Notes: generated from the letters alone by a model not told the origin. DNA of 64,000 nt from Dendrolimus kikuchii (GCA_019925095.2 CM034389.1:23795435-23859434); one strand, 5' to 3'. Numbered from the stretch's first letter, positions 21,874 through 33,944 are shown. Translations and numbers: made by a program.

Positions 21874-22029
21874 TGGTTTATTAAACATGCAAATGTTTAT
21901 TGCGAATAAAAAATTAAAATGTTGCAATGACTTACATTAAAACATGGAAGTATAAAAATTCCATATTATGAAATCTTGATAGATTCAAAATTGAGTCAAA
22001 ATTTTCAAATCTATAATAAAGAGATTTCT

Positions 22030-22325
22030 ATATTCCATATGTGTGTAACGAATAAACTCAAAAACTACTAGATCGATTTCAAAAATTCTTCCACCATTAG
22101 AATGTTACATTATCCCAGATTAATATAGGCTATATTTATTACAAGAAATAGGATCCCTACTAAAACTTTAATAATGTAACCGAAGATGTAAAAAAATTGT
22201 GTTTTAGTGGGTCCGAGGATGGTTTAGATTCACAATTAGACCCGGTTGATGGCGCTGGAATTGGGTTCTAGATTTTTTTTTCAGGGCAGGACAACGTCTG
22301 TCGGAACCGCTAGTTTCACATATAA
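22030..22325 (+). repeat. Degenerate dispersed tail
   Basis: Contains AACTCAAAAACTACTAGATC, then TATAGGCTATATTTATTAC, the same pattern as 18300-18400. Confidence 0.55.
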
Positions 22326-22329
22326 TGAA

Positions 22330-22475
22330 AACAAGATAGATAGATAGATAACACTTTATTGCTCACCAAAATAAACAAATACAAAAACAAAATGTATAAT
22401 TACAATACTTCTTGGCAAAACAACAGACGGCCTTATCGCTAAAAGCGATATCTTCCAGGCAACCTAGCTTAAAAG
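22330..22475 (-). mobile_element. LINE 3' UTR with (GATA)n tail
   Basis: Complement of the 17900 type: GATAGATAACACTTTATTGC, ATACTTCTTGGCAAAACAAC, GGCCTTATCGCTAAAAGCGA. Confidence 0.8.
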
Positions 22476-23451
22476 AAATTCTTAAGACAAGATGTTAAGT
22501 GTACCTATATGTACTTTAGATATCGGTGATAAGTATTGTACCACATAATTCAAAAAACACAAGGGAGCGTTGTAGGCAAACTGCTTTGCAGTTTGGCAAA
22601 ATAAGTGTTTGTTAAATCCTGTAATTTTTTGATAATAAATAAATTAAACAAAACTTTCTCTGTTGATTTGACAGCCATTACACGAAGTAATGTAAGTCAT
22701 CGATGGTAGGATCAAAGGTAGAATCGAACAGGACCTAACTAAATAAAATCAAAGGGGTGAGCCTCTACTGACCTACTTGAAGCGTGACAGGGGCCGACCG
22801 TTCCCCAAGCCATTGCGCCCAAATGCTACACCAATCCCCGCTCCTAATTCGGCTGACATAAAGAGAATTTTATAGCCGTTGCAGAGTCTGCATCTCAATT
22901 CAGATGAAACAAGAGCTTATTATATATTTACTCTTCACTCAGCTGTAGTTTGGTACTTTTTGGAACTATTTTGCATATTGTCAGACGCAGCTGCAATCCG
23001 ACGCCGGTTATGCCAAATTGTTTCTCATACCGTATGTAAATGGTTGACTAAAGTTTCAGAGACACGTTTGTGTTATTAACTAAGAAATAGAATAGATTGA
23101 ATAATATTATCTCATGCTGGGGCTTTAACTGTGTTAATTAGTATTTAAGAATTACGCTGAGATCAAATGCGTCTTATTTATAGCGATAAAAGAAAACGTC
23201 GTTAACTCATTGCTCCATCAGTGTACGTATACATACGTACGTATGTATAATGTATATGTAGTGTACGTATACATTATACACACGTTATCCGTCAATATTT
23301 AACATCGTTAACAATATCGCATCTTAAATAACGTATTAAACCTATCGCCATATCTGCGTGAAACATCATAAATCATTAACACTAACGCAGATGAAATCCT
23401 ACTTTTAGGATTTCTCGATATCTACATATTAATACGTAAAGCAAAAACACA
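22476..23451. other. No recognised gene
   Basis: A short palindromic ACGTATACATAC/GTACGTATGTAT region at 23222-23290. The frame 22879-23079 is unassigned. Confidence 0.4.
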
Positions 23452-24821
23452 GCAAAAGCTTTGTACCCCTTTTTTACGAAAATTGGGCGGACGGAGGAGT
23501 ATGAAATTTCGCACACTTATAGTTTATATAGAGAAGTAGAGTAGAGTGCAGAATGCTAATATTTTTTTACAATTATGCTTAAAAAATACATTAAATCAAT
23601 AAAAAAACATTACACACACGACCGTGTATTTGACACACACACGCATATATACTCTTATGTTTATTGTTAAAGTCAAATTAACAGTGTAGCCTTGGCGAAA
23701 TTTGTGATAAATAGAAGTATATAAAGTCTTTGACAATAGAACCTTATTAATGTTCAAACTTATAATTTAAATTAATTATGGTCGAATTTCGACCACTAGG
23801 TGACCACTAGTATATATAGATGGATAGATAACACTTTAGGCTCACCAAAATAGCGAGTGCAAAAATCTTATCTATCCACAATACTTCTTGGCAAAAGAAT
23901 AGGTTGTCTTATTGCGGAAAGCGATTTCTTCCCAGCAAACTAACTTACAGAAATATTTTTTTAATATTTTTCTGATTTTGACATTCGATCAAAAGTTGTG
24001 CACACAATTTTCATGACGATGACAGCTAATATCACGTGACCTCTTACACTTAAATACAAAAGTCGTTTCTTTTATTAAATTTATTAAGGATTACATACAG
24101 ACGGGCGAACAGACACGATGAATACACGAAGGTTTCGTTTTTATCAAAATAGCTATGAAACCTTTTTTAATAATTTTATTTTCAAAGCTTAGTGATAAGC
24201 TTAGAACGTAATTACAAGAAAGACAAAATTTGCGATACTACCTATATATACACCTAAAATGTTTTTTCTGATTCTACATTTCTACCACCCCAAATCTAGT
24301 ATCGACTGTATCTTTGGGCCTAGTTTTCTCTACTAAAAGTACCTATCTACTGTAATAATAAATAATTAGTGCTGACTTTGTATATGAAAGATTGCATGTG
24401 TGCGTGTGTGTGTGTTATTGAATGAATGGTGTCCTCCTCTCCTGTCCGTAAGAATTCTTTCAAGATTTAAATTTGTGCTTTCTTTCAGATTTACTTAGTG
24501 AAACTATATTGACTAGTGGTCGCCCGTGGCCGAAATTCTACCATAATAATTAATTTCAAAGACTTCTATAATCACAGATTTCGCCAAGGCTATACTGTTA
24601 ATTTGACTTAAACAATAAACAAAAGAGTATATATGCGTTTGTGTGTCAGATACATGGCAGTGTGTGTAATGTTTTTTATTGATTTAATTTATTTTTTATG
24701 CATCATTTAAAAAAAATTATTAGCATTTGTCGCTTCTCTATATAAATTATAAGTGTGCGAAATTTCATACTCTTCCGTCCGCGCAATTTTCGTAAAAAAG
24801 GGGTATAAAGTTTTTCCTTCA
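23452..24821. repeat. Foldback structure: inverted repeat, arms 23452-23818 and 24504-24821
   Basis: The outer edges read TTTGTACCCCTTTTTTACGA at the left and the complement of the same at the right. The inner edges read CGACCACTAG...GGTGACCACTAGTATATA and its complement. Arms differ by scattered substitutions and indels. The spacer holds a LINE tail (23818-23945) and unassigned DNA. Confidence 0.9.
23818..23945 (-). mobile_element. LINE 3' UTR fragment in the foldback spacer
   Basis: GATGGATAGATAACACTTTA, ATACTTCTTGGCAAAAGAAT and GCGGAAAGCGATTTCTTCC match the 22330 copy. Confidence 0.75.
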
Positions 24822-24949
24822 CGTATTATATAGATATCTGTAATATAATTACTTAACAACTACTGGATTCACAAACTCAGTAAATTTGTATTTGTAAAGA
24901 GAAATAAGTTATCAGACCACAAATTCAATTGAAGGGACTCAAGTGAGTG

Positions 24950-25110
24950 ACAATTTAGTCGAGCGTCAAGCGGTCTCCCGAAAGTAGTTCCGCGCGCGGC
25001 GCCAACCCGACCGGAACACAGGCTGAACTCGCGATGCCTTTATTGTTATTACGATACTTCTGTACTATTTCCTTACTTGGACATCCCGACAGCCAACTGA
25101 ATAGGATTGT
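24950..25110 (+). promoter_or_regulatory. GC-rich spot, candidate first exon or promoter
   Basis: 24960-25040 is markedly GC-rich (TTCCGCGCGCGGCGCCAACC) and lies in AT-rich DNA. An ATG at 25034 opens MPLLLLRYFCTISLLGHPDS, a hydrophobic signal-peptide-like start. No good GT donor follows nearby. It could be a 5' exon of Sdc or nothing; this is inference. Confidence 0.25.
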
Positions 25111-25239
25111 TTGCTACTTGCCCGTCTTTCAGAGAGTTAGCGAACCATTCAGAAAGATTTTGCTTAAATTTTATGTTTAGTCAATTCAGAAAATTGGAAT
25201 TGAGGAATAAATTATGTTTTACTGTTAGAGCGTCGTCAT

Positions 25240-25796
25240 TATTTTTATATAGCTTGAGTTCAGCGGACAGGCGGACGGTCCACCTGATGGGAAGCGGTTA
25301 CCATCGCCTATGGATATTTGCAACACCAAAGGTCCTACAAATGCGCTGCTGCTCTCTAAAGGGAGGCTGGAATCTGGCCACTAATGCCGGAACACAACTC
25401 AAGGTTGTTATGGCGGCATACTTTAGATTAGGGGTTGTAGCCATCCAGCCGGACAAATACCTTACCACCTGGATGTGGGTTGTTTTTGTCACCTTTTACG
25501 ACAGACCGCCCAGATGCAGGAAATTGTTTGCCTTCTCCGTTCCTGCACGGATAAAAATCATCAAATCAATCTCTGTTTTGGTCATCTTTAAGACAATTGT
25601 ATCCATCACCATCTTTTTATCACGTAACATTCATCTCTCCTCATAACATGACCACATTACATTGTCTTTTTCCTCTCAATTTTTCAATTACCTTAAATAA
25701 TAGGTCGTGAAAATAAAATAAAACGTACGATGTAAAATTCCCTTAAACATAAAAAACAAACATAAGAAGTTGTAAAATTATATTTCTTCAGTAGAA
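25240..25796 (-). repeat. Right arm of the ~560-bp inverted duplication
   Basis: Reverse copy of 10832-11392, with R310 at 25252-25552, then the LINE CGHVMRRDECY remnant, then flank ending TTTCTTCAGTAGAA. Confidence 0.9.
25252..25552 (-). repeat. R310 copy 8, full length
   Basis: Almost the same as copy 4 at 11076; the frames through the two copies differ by a single residue over 64 codons. Confidence 0.95.
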
Positions 25797-26465
25797 GAAT
25801 ACAATTTCCTAAAAAAATAGTTTAGTAAAAACGTAACCCTTATGAAATCTCATAGTTAATTTTCTTGGAAAGTACTAGGCCTATAGGGATGAAATTTAGT
25901 ACAACTATAGCGCCGTGCTCAATGAACGGTGTCGGTAAGTACACATTTTCTTGATTTTTTTATATGACCAAAAACCTTCAAATGAAATAAGTATATAATA
26001 GGTATTTTTGTTTATTATAAATGTTTCCATATAGCAAAATTCCTATAGGTTTATGTTACGTCACGTATATGGAATAATTTATTGCTACATAAGTAGCAAC
26101 GTTAATTACTGAGAAGTCCATGTACGTGCCAAAATCTGTTAATATAGAAAATAGAAAACTTTCCGAGATGCATCTACGAAAATGTTTAGATTTTATATAA
26201 CTTCACGTAGCAGTTAAGATTTCTGTATATATAGTCTTAAGTTTAATGTTAAATTAATTAAGCAACAATTACATCTAGGGTACTACACTTAACATAGACG
26301 CATCACTCAACTTAAAAATAAACCCCCACAGTTTCTAATATCATATACTAACTTCGTTTTGTTTATACTTTTACCATATAGCGATGAAGGGCTTAGCAGT
26401 AAAAAGCATGTTTCACACAGTCGTCTTTGTTAATAGCACAGAACGATATGCAAAAAAAAAAGAAG
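25797..26465. other. No recognised feature
   Basis: AT-rich, nothing supported. Confidence 0.45.
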
Positions 26466-26655
26466 GTAAGACTGGTTGCCTATCTGGGCGGCTAGTGTAT
26501 GCCACCATAAAAGCCTTGAGTTGTGTTTAGGCATTAGTGGTCAGGTTCCACACACTCCGTCAGGTGGCGGTACATTGGTAGCATCTTAGTGTCTGCAAAT
26601 GTCCATAGACGACGGTAAGCACTTTCCATGAGGTTGGCCGTCAGACTGTTTACTA
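26466..26655 (+). repeat. R310 copy 9, decayed
   Basis: Keeps TTGCCTATCTGGGCGGCTAG, CCTTGAGTTGTGTTTAGGCA and TGCAAATGTCCATAGACGAC. Confidence 0.85.
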
Positions 26656-27284
26656 TTTTTTTTATTGCTGTTACTCCAATAATAAAAAACACATAAAGTT
26701 GTAGTGAAATTGCAAGAAAGTAGAATTGGGGAAAAAAAAAGTTATTGTTCAAGACATAAGGTCTTTTGTCCATTATGCTTGTTATATATGTTACGATTAC
26801 GATGATAAATAAAACATTATTTTATAATACAATTACAAATTAAGTTATCATTATCTGTGTGCAACAATTATTATCATACATTAAAAGCGTTACTCAGATA
26901 ATTTTTATTATGTCAATCAGCCTTTGATTTAAAGCTTTAATATGAAAATCAATTCATAAAGGACTGATTCGTATCCCGGAAAACAATTACAAACTAGTGA
27001 TATTAATCGGCATTACCTGCAACGCGGGCTAATTGGCAATTTACATGGGCAAATTGTTTTAGAAATTAATTTAATACCCCTGAACCTGTCGGAGCCACGT
27101 GCCCGATGCTTTCTCAGGATACATTTAATTTATTGTTATGAAATTCAAGATTAAAATTATTATTGTAAGTGCTTGGCAGTCCCTGCACCACGAAGAGTTC
27201 TGTAGATTTGCCAATCGCTTTTTATATTTTCATTATTTGGCCATGAAAACATAAATAAAGTATTTAATCGGAAATATTCCATAT
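26656..27284. other. No recognised feature
   Basis: Nothing supported. Confidence 0.45.
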
Positions 27285-27350
27285 AATAAAACTACGTTTT
27301 AACGATTTTAAGTGCGGTAATTTATTTGATTTTTATTAATCCAACGTTTT
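27285..27350 (-). repeat. Fragment of the hammerhead-like repeat
   Basis: ATAAAACTACGTTTTAACGA...AGTGCGGTAATTTATTTGAT matches the 3' end of 28260-28410; the core region is lost. Confidence 0.7.
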
Positions 27351-27508
27351 CATATCTCAAGCTCTGCTCGATAGATATTTTTGAAATAAATTTTCATTCA
27401 ACCTATTTTTGCGCTGAATACGAGTATGTACATTTAATTTTCAGTTTCATGTACATAAAACTTTCATCAGTCGTAAAAATGCACGTCAGAAGTGAAATCT
27501 TTGTATCT

Positions 27509-27650
27509 GAGCGTGTCGGTCACGCAAGTTCTGTGCTTTTTCACCATCCCAAAAGAGCTTTATAAATACACACACATTTGTATACATATATATATATATC
27601 TGAGCGTGACGGTCAAGAGAGTTCAGTGCTTTTTCCTCATCCCAAAAGTG
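27509..27650 (+). repeat. 50-bp direct repeat pair around a (TA)n tract
   Basis: TCTGAGCGTGTCGGTCACGC ... CACCATCCCAAAAG at 27509-27555 and TCTGAGCGTGACGGTCAAGA ... CATCCCAAAAG at 27599-27645. Confidence 0.9.
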
Positions 27651-27689
27651 TCCAATGGGCCTTAAGAAGTTTTCACTTCAATTAGTTTG

Positions 27690-27850
27690 AATAAATTAAA
27701 CAGACAGAAAGTGCGTCGTGTGAAGTGGCCAGAAGCGCCCTTGGAAGACGTTACGGCGCGGCGGCTAATTGGCGTGAGTGCCGTTACGCGCGCCGATGAC
27801 AACCGTCGCTATTTTGCTTAACAATTTAACAGCGCTAAGAGGGAAATTTC
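27690..27850. other. GC-richer unique block
   Basis: CGGCGCGGCGGCTAATTGGC-type composition without an open frame. Possibly a conserved noncoding element; nothing more can be said. Confidence 0.3.
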
Positions 27851-27929
27851 GTGTCTAACGTCACAAGAAAGAGGAAATGTTGAAGGCAAAATGTCGTATT
27901 ATTTTCGACTGTTGAATCTTATGATATGA

Positions 27930-28085
27930 CTAGCTGGGTCCGCGACTTTTCGCGGAACCCTAAAAAAACGTAAAAATGTAGCCTAAGTTAGTTGTTATAA
28001 CATCAGCTATCTACTAGTCGGTCCAGCCGTTTCAGAGATTAGCCGGACCATCCAGATAAACAAACAAAAAAATTAATATTGATTT
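27930..28085 (+). repeat. Dispersed tail, TAGCTGGGTCCGCGACTTTT type
   Basis: Followed by CGGTCCAGCCGTTTCAGAGA and CAAACAAACAAAAAA; a common degenerate retroelement tail. Confidence 0.65.
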
Positions 28086-28259
28086 TTTGATATCAGTACC
28101 GTTTATACTTTCTTATGCATTTAATAAAAAGCTGTTATTTTGACATTACAAACAGATACTTCAATTTTTTTTCTCTATAAATGAATAAATATAATATGGA
28201 TTTAAGTGCTTATAATATGTACATAATAATAGTCTACAGTGAGATCAACTAAGATACTT

Positions 28260-28410
28260 TTATAATAATAAAACTACGTTTTAACGGTTTTAAGCGCGGT
28301 AGTTTATTAGGTTTTTGTTATTCCGACGTTTCGGGCACTTTTCAGTGGCCGTGATCACGGAAGACAAAGATGACAAGTGTCAACGAGTATTGTTAAAGTT
28401 TTATTTAGTC
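28260..28410 (-). repeat. Repeat with hammerhead-like core, copy 2
   Basis: Minus strand carries GTGATCACGGCCACTGAAAA, GTGCCCGAAACGTCGG, then ACCGCGCTTAAAACCGTTAA. One mismatch breaks the stem that is perfect in copy 1. Confidence 0.6.
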
Positions 28411-28863
28411 TACCGCCAACTTAAGGGCAACTGGAACCTGGTCATTAACTGTATATGTGATTTTTCTAAATTATTTACGAGCTCCTGACTGTTATATTTA
28501 AATGGAGCAATATTTAAAAAGCCTAAAAATAAAACCTTCGATAAATTAAATCCTAAAAATAAAGTTACCATGTTCTTTTTTCATGCTATAGCTATTTTAT
28601 TTTACAGTTTTAGGATAACTATCAGCTTTCCTTATGATATTAAAAATAAATTAGTCATAGTGAGCTATTAACAAGTTACGTAGCCGTAGCCATAAACCTA
28701 ATACAAAAAAAAATGCCTAACAAATATTATATGTATATACAATACAAATAAATCTTAACTGAAATCGGTCCAGCGCAACCAGACCGCTGGCGTAGGGTAG
28801 TGTACCTAGAAGCCTGGCAGCATGACTTCGCTGAATACAAGCACTAAATATGTATATAATAAA

Positions 28864-28865
<2 letters not shown>
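28411..28865. other. AT-rich DNA
   Basis: About 25 bp of R310 (ACTGGAACCTGGTCATTA) at 28430; otherwise nothing. Confidence 0.45.

Positions 28866-28869
<4 letters not shown>

Positions 28870-28953
<84 letters not shown>
28870..28953. repeat. (TA)n microsatellite
   Basis: About 40 TA units just before a LINE tail fragment. Confidence 0.97.
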
Positions 28954-28957
<4 letters not shown>

Positions 28958-29008
28958 TTCGTGCCTACCCCGCGAGGCAACTGGCGTGAAGTTATGTATG
29001 TATGTATA
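28954..29008 (+). mobile_element. LINE 3' end, family A, very short
   Basis: Only TTGTTCGTGCCTACCCCGCG ... GGCGTGAAGTTATGTATGTA survives, flanked by TA tracts on both sides. Confidence 0.85.
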
Positions 29009-29015
29009 TATATAC

Positions 29016-29107
<92 letters not shown>
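29009..29107. repeat. (TA)n microsatellite grown from a LINE tail
   Basis: TATATA with CA/GT interruptions, continuous with the TATG tail. Confidence 0.95.
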
Positions 29108-29109
<2 letters not shown>

Positions 29110-29587
29110 TTTAGAAAAAGTGAAAACATTTTAAGCATAAAAAGCATTTAATTGGCGTGCGGGGCAATTATGTCCATTTTGGTGACCATTCCTTTTAAAT
29201 TCTATCCGTTGGCATTTTTTTGCTAACACACGTCGCCGCGCGCCGGCGAACCTACGTTTTGCTTTTAATCCACATTTTAAACGAATGCACTTAATGTGCT
29301 ACGCGAGGTCGCGAATAGCTTTACCTAATTGTATTTTAATTTGCGAGGAAGGTTTATTTATCAGACTTTTAAATGTTTCAATTCATCATTATCTTCGGAA
29401 CCTGAGAACCATTTTCCTGCTTTTTCACATAGACCTTGTTTGAATTTCGGTACTCAGTTATGTGACATTGGCGCACCTATCATTCCACAAAAAGCTCACC
29501 CACTGTTTCTCTGGCAAAGTAACGACTTACTATATATACGAGTACATCGAAAAAACTAAAGTTAATCGATGTTACCAATGCAGTATA
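29108..29587. other. No recognised gene
   Basis: GC-rich spot at 29230-29260 (CGTCGCCGCGCGCCGGCGAA); the frame 29329-29559 is unassigned. Confidence 0.4.
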
Positions 29588-29894
29588 TTTTTTATTATTG
29601 CTGAAGCACAGCAGACAGGCTGACGGCCAACTGTGATAGTAAGTGGTTACCGTCGCCTATGAACATTAGCAATACCAGAGGTGGTACTAATGTGCCGCCG
29701 GCCTCGAAAGGGAGGCTGGGACCTAACTACTGGTGCCGGAACACAAAGTTGTTATGGCGGCATACTTTAGACCTGGGATGGTAGCCATGCAGTCGGGCAA
29801 ATACCATACCACCTGGCTGTGGGTTATTTTGTAGCCTATTACGACAAGCCGCCCGGCCGCAGGCAATTGTATTATTTTTCCGTTCCTTCACGGA
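29588..29894 (-). repeat. R310 copy 10
   Basis: Near full length; 5' edge CCTTCACGGATACG abuts the 5' edge of copy 11. Confidence 0.92.
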
Positions 29895-29900
29895 TACGAT

Positions 29901-30197
29901 TTATTCGTGTAGAAACGGAGAAAAAGCACCAATTTTTCAACCGAACTACCCGTTATAAGAGGCGACAAAACAACCCACGGCCAGGTGATAGGGCATTTGC
30001 CCTGATGGCTATCCAGATAGATCGCTACCACCTGATCTATAATATACCGCCTTTACAGCCTTGATTTGTGTTCCGGCATGAGTGGCCAGGTTACAGTTCA
30101 CCGCTTCGGGAGCGGCAGCACATTTGTAGCACTTTTCGTGTCACCACTTTCCATTAGGTGAACCATCAGCCTGTCTGCTGTACTCTAGTAATAAAAG
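29901..30197 (+). repeat. R310 copy 11
   Basis: Diverged full-length copy in opposite direction to copy 10, beginning TTCGTGTAGAAACGGAG, ending CTCTAGTAATAAAAG. Confidence 0.92.
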
Positions 30198-32620
30198 ACA
30201 CTTATGTATGCATGTATATAGTACAATGTAAATTAAAATTAAACAATAGAAATAGACTATATATACATTAAAACAAAACAAAAAAATATATAATAATGAA
30301 AATTACATATAATATACGAGTTCCAAATTGCCGTCAGTTGAGAACGTTCCCGAAACATTGGCCGCATTCCCTCGTTCAATGGCAACGATAATACGTTGCT
30401 CTTAATACAGGTCAAGAAGTTTCTCTATTTTTAAGACTAGATAAATCATAATGTTTAATTTATTTTCTGTGAATCAATTTAAGGCATTTTTTAAACTATG
30501 ACGCTGACTTACATGATGGGGTAACCTGATGTTGCGTGTGTAAAAAATGCATTAAATATTTAAATTTAATTATTCTATATTACGAAATACATTTACAGTT
30601 AACATTTCCCTCACTAAAAATTAGCAACTACAAAACCAGTTTAGCTGTGTCATAGCTTCACTCAAACAGTTGCCGCAAATGACAATTGCATTGGCAATGC
30701 TTGGCTAAAGTTGCGGAGCGCAGCTTTGGTAGGGCCCATTAACGAACGACAATTGCCAACAGGCACGTACATACTGCTGCATTTTGTTACATAATATGTA
30801 CAATTAAGTCAGAAAAAGCATGTGAGTAATAGGATTCATATTGTGCCTTTTTCGAAGTGAAACTTCTTTAGAATCGTTGTGATTTAAAAATCTATAAAAC
30901 TAAAATGAGATGAACAAGTAAAATACAACCTTATTTATTTCGAAATAAAACACAGCTCCCTTTAGTATTAATTTTCAATTAAATATAACTTAAAATATTT
31001 CAAATGAATTTTAGCTCTATCTGTATATAGTTACGGCGGATATTCTTTTGTACGTAGATTAAAGGAAATATGCGGAACAGTGCATTGAATTTTGAACTTT
31101 ATGATGATAGTGATTTAAAATTTAAATTTAGAGTGTAAAGGATATAGGCTAAAGGAATTTTGTTTATATTAATAATAGTTAAAGAAAAATTATCTCTGAG
31201 TATATTCTCTGAAGTTTCACTTTTACTGCGTGTGAACTGCACATACACATTTTTTTTTTATGTTGTGCGTCTCATCGAAACGAAACTATTCAGGAAGGTT
31301 CAGCTTGATAGTAGTTATTTTTACATCAGTGATCTATACTACAATTTTTAAACGTGGGATCGGGATAACGTACCATCCAATTTGTAGGACAATGTTGTTA
31401 TTAAGTTATATAAATATGAATTAAGCAACATCAAAAAAAATCAGCTGGTTAATTATCATTTTTGATGACCTCATTATCGATACATTTTGGAAAGGGGGAG
31501 GGGGAGGGGGGATGACGACTCTTTGATCAAACCATACTATTTATTGGACAAATATTTTTTCGAATAATTCAGATAATTATCATGAAATTAAAAAAAAATA
31601 CCCAGTTAGTTATACTTTGAAGAAGATCAAATCTACATATTTTATTCCTACTACCTCTTAACTAACGCAATCGAAATTGTAAGGGAAAAATTTTGGCGTC
31701 TTATCAACATGAAGCTACTCACGGAAAATTAGCTTGATAGTAATCAGTAGCAAAAATGGACGGTGGATCCCCGACTATAAGCCATTTTTGTAATAAAGTA
31801 GAAAATGTATGTATGTAATAAAGTACATTTTTTTATTTTCAAATCAATTACTTTCGATTTATCTACGTATAGTGTCGATGGTACAATAGTCTGTGCGTTT
31901 CATGACTCACAGAACATCACTATTACGACACTCACAACAATGAAGTACGAAAATTCTGTCATTTGTTTCATGTGGGCTTTACTGTCAAGAAATCTGCAAC
32001 TTGATAGACGTGCAAGCGTCAAAAGTAAAATAAACGCTTGTAAACAAATAAAGAAAGAAAATATTTACTGTCAACAATGAATGCACTTTAAATTAAAAAA
32101 ACGTTACACTCACAGGACTCTTATACAGAAATCACAAGCGTATATGTATATAACAATATATATTACAATAGTATACATATCCTTCACACTTCTACACATT
32201 GAGGCAGCAATTACGTAGAAGACCTACTGTACTCAGACTTTTTCTCACATAATTAAACACAACCTATTAAATTAAACCTATACATTTATTTCTCTAATAA
32301 AATAAAAATACTCTGGGCTGTACAGATTTTCTGCAATTTAATTGAATTAAAAAATTTAATAGTATTTTATTAAAAAATCAACATAATTAATTACACGGTG
32401 TTCCCTTTTAATATTGTAAAGAAAGTAAATTAAAACAGATCTATAACATCATACTGCGACCAAAATAAATTCAGTCTAAGTCAACAAGTTTCGATACATG
32501 AAGCTAGACTAAAATCTTTGCAGTTCGACCTGTTAGGTATTTCAATATTTAGATAAATAATCCAATTCAACGTTTTTTTTAATGATAAATAGGTTCACGA
32601 TCAACCAATCAAGATGGAGC
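30198..32620. other. AT-rich DNA without recognised genes
   Basis: A dispersed 30-bp block (AGTGAAACTTCTTTAGAATC) lies at 30856. A G-run (GGGGGAGGGGGAGGGGGG) is at about 31495-31512. Frames 31160-31351 and 31805-32080 are unassigned. Confidence 0.45.
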
Positions 32621-32624
32621 ACGT

Positions 32625-33130
32625 TTTATTTTATTTTATTTAAGTTTATAGCTTGGCAGCTAGGCCTTTAAGCCAGATCTTAGTTTACAATATAGTTTCT
32701 TCATTTTCTTAAGCCTATGTATAGCACAGCTGAACTGTAGGTAATCAGCTAGTGCCATTCAACGGAGTTCTTGTGACAACTCAAAAGGCCACATTTGTCT
32801 ATACAGTTCACATTTCTCACAAAACACATAATTACTACTCAAAAGCTATCAATATCCTACAACTATTGTTCATTTCAGTGTAAATTTACAGATTTTTAGA
32901 AAATAAAACTGCATAGCACAACATCTCCTTTTAGTTCCCGCCAAAAACTCAGATGGGGCACGCTTACTTAGACAGTCTCTGTTCACACGAGACTCGAAGG
33001 TACCCAGATTGTACTTTGCAGGAAACACAGGCTCTGATAGTGCGTTCCACAACTCTTCCGTACGTAGAAGGAACGTGGACGAATCCACGAGAACAGCTAG
33101 TTCAAAATAAGATAAACACAGGAAATTATT
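32625..33130 (-). mobile_element. LINE C-terminal fragment plus 3' UTR
   Basis: The minus strand reads VDSSTFLLRTEELWNALSEP, VFPAKYNLGTFESRVNR and stops soon after. This matches the RT--LWN-LP--VFP--Y-L--FK-RV pattern at the C-terminus of jockey/R1-like ORF2 proteins. The 3' UTR runs down to an A-rich end at 32625 (complement of TTTTATTTTATTTAAGTTTA). 5'-truncated. Confidence 0.8.
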
Positions 33131-33944
33131 ACAATAATGGTCCACATTTGCGTGTGTATACACAAAAATATATTAAACAAACAAAACTTATGGGTAAACC
33201 CCGAACTTGAGTTCCCAAGTTTCGCTACCATTCGTTCACGGCCCTCAAGGGATAAACTCTTACATTCGAAATAATACTCGTAAATACTGATAAACAGTAA
33301 TTACGCAGTTCTAAGAACATTGGGAATTATTAAGGTTTCTTTTGTTGTGCAAACATGTGCTCCCTCGTTTCTAGTAATTGAAAAATGTTTCATTACGTAG
33401 AGTAGGAAAGTTATAAAGAAAAATTTTCATTTACTTAATACAATGTACTGAGTTGCCAACATTATTTGTTAGAAATTCAACGCAAAATAACGCAACTGTT
33501 CAAATAATCTTTGTGAGTACTATTTCTATAAGAAAAGTTCTGAATTATCGTATTGAACCTTAGCTCACTGCATACGCTTTCTGCTATGCCGGCACTTCAT
33601 GCTTAGTATTTGTTTTTCGGAATGACATTACCATTGATCAATAGATTTTGGGTAACACTGCATGTGGAACAAAAACAAAAACCTTATTTTAGCCTACCCA
33701 TATGCACTATGCGGGCTAGCAACAAAGCGGTCACCTCCCCAGTTGGCCGAAACCGAGAAAATGTACATAAAACTCATTTCTATACGCACTACGCTGCGGC
33801 TGCCGTAGAATCGTCGGGGTAGCTCATAGTGCTGTAGCCTCATCACCGGTTAGACGTATAATGCTATACCCACTATGCGGTTGGGTGCAGCAACTACTTA
33901 ACGGCGTGGTTCCTGCTGAAGAATTATAATAATACTAATACTAA
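33131..33944. other. No recognised feature
   Basis: Frame 33610-33822 is unassigned. Confidence 0.4.

Noticed and set aside
25107..25646. 179-codon frame, one of the longest in the window
   Set aside because: Most of it is R310 and the LINE remnant of the inverted duplication, so it is chance.
28717..29134. Frames of Tyr-Ile repeats on both strands
   Set aside because: Microsatellite (TA)n translated; not genes.
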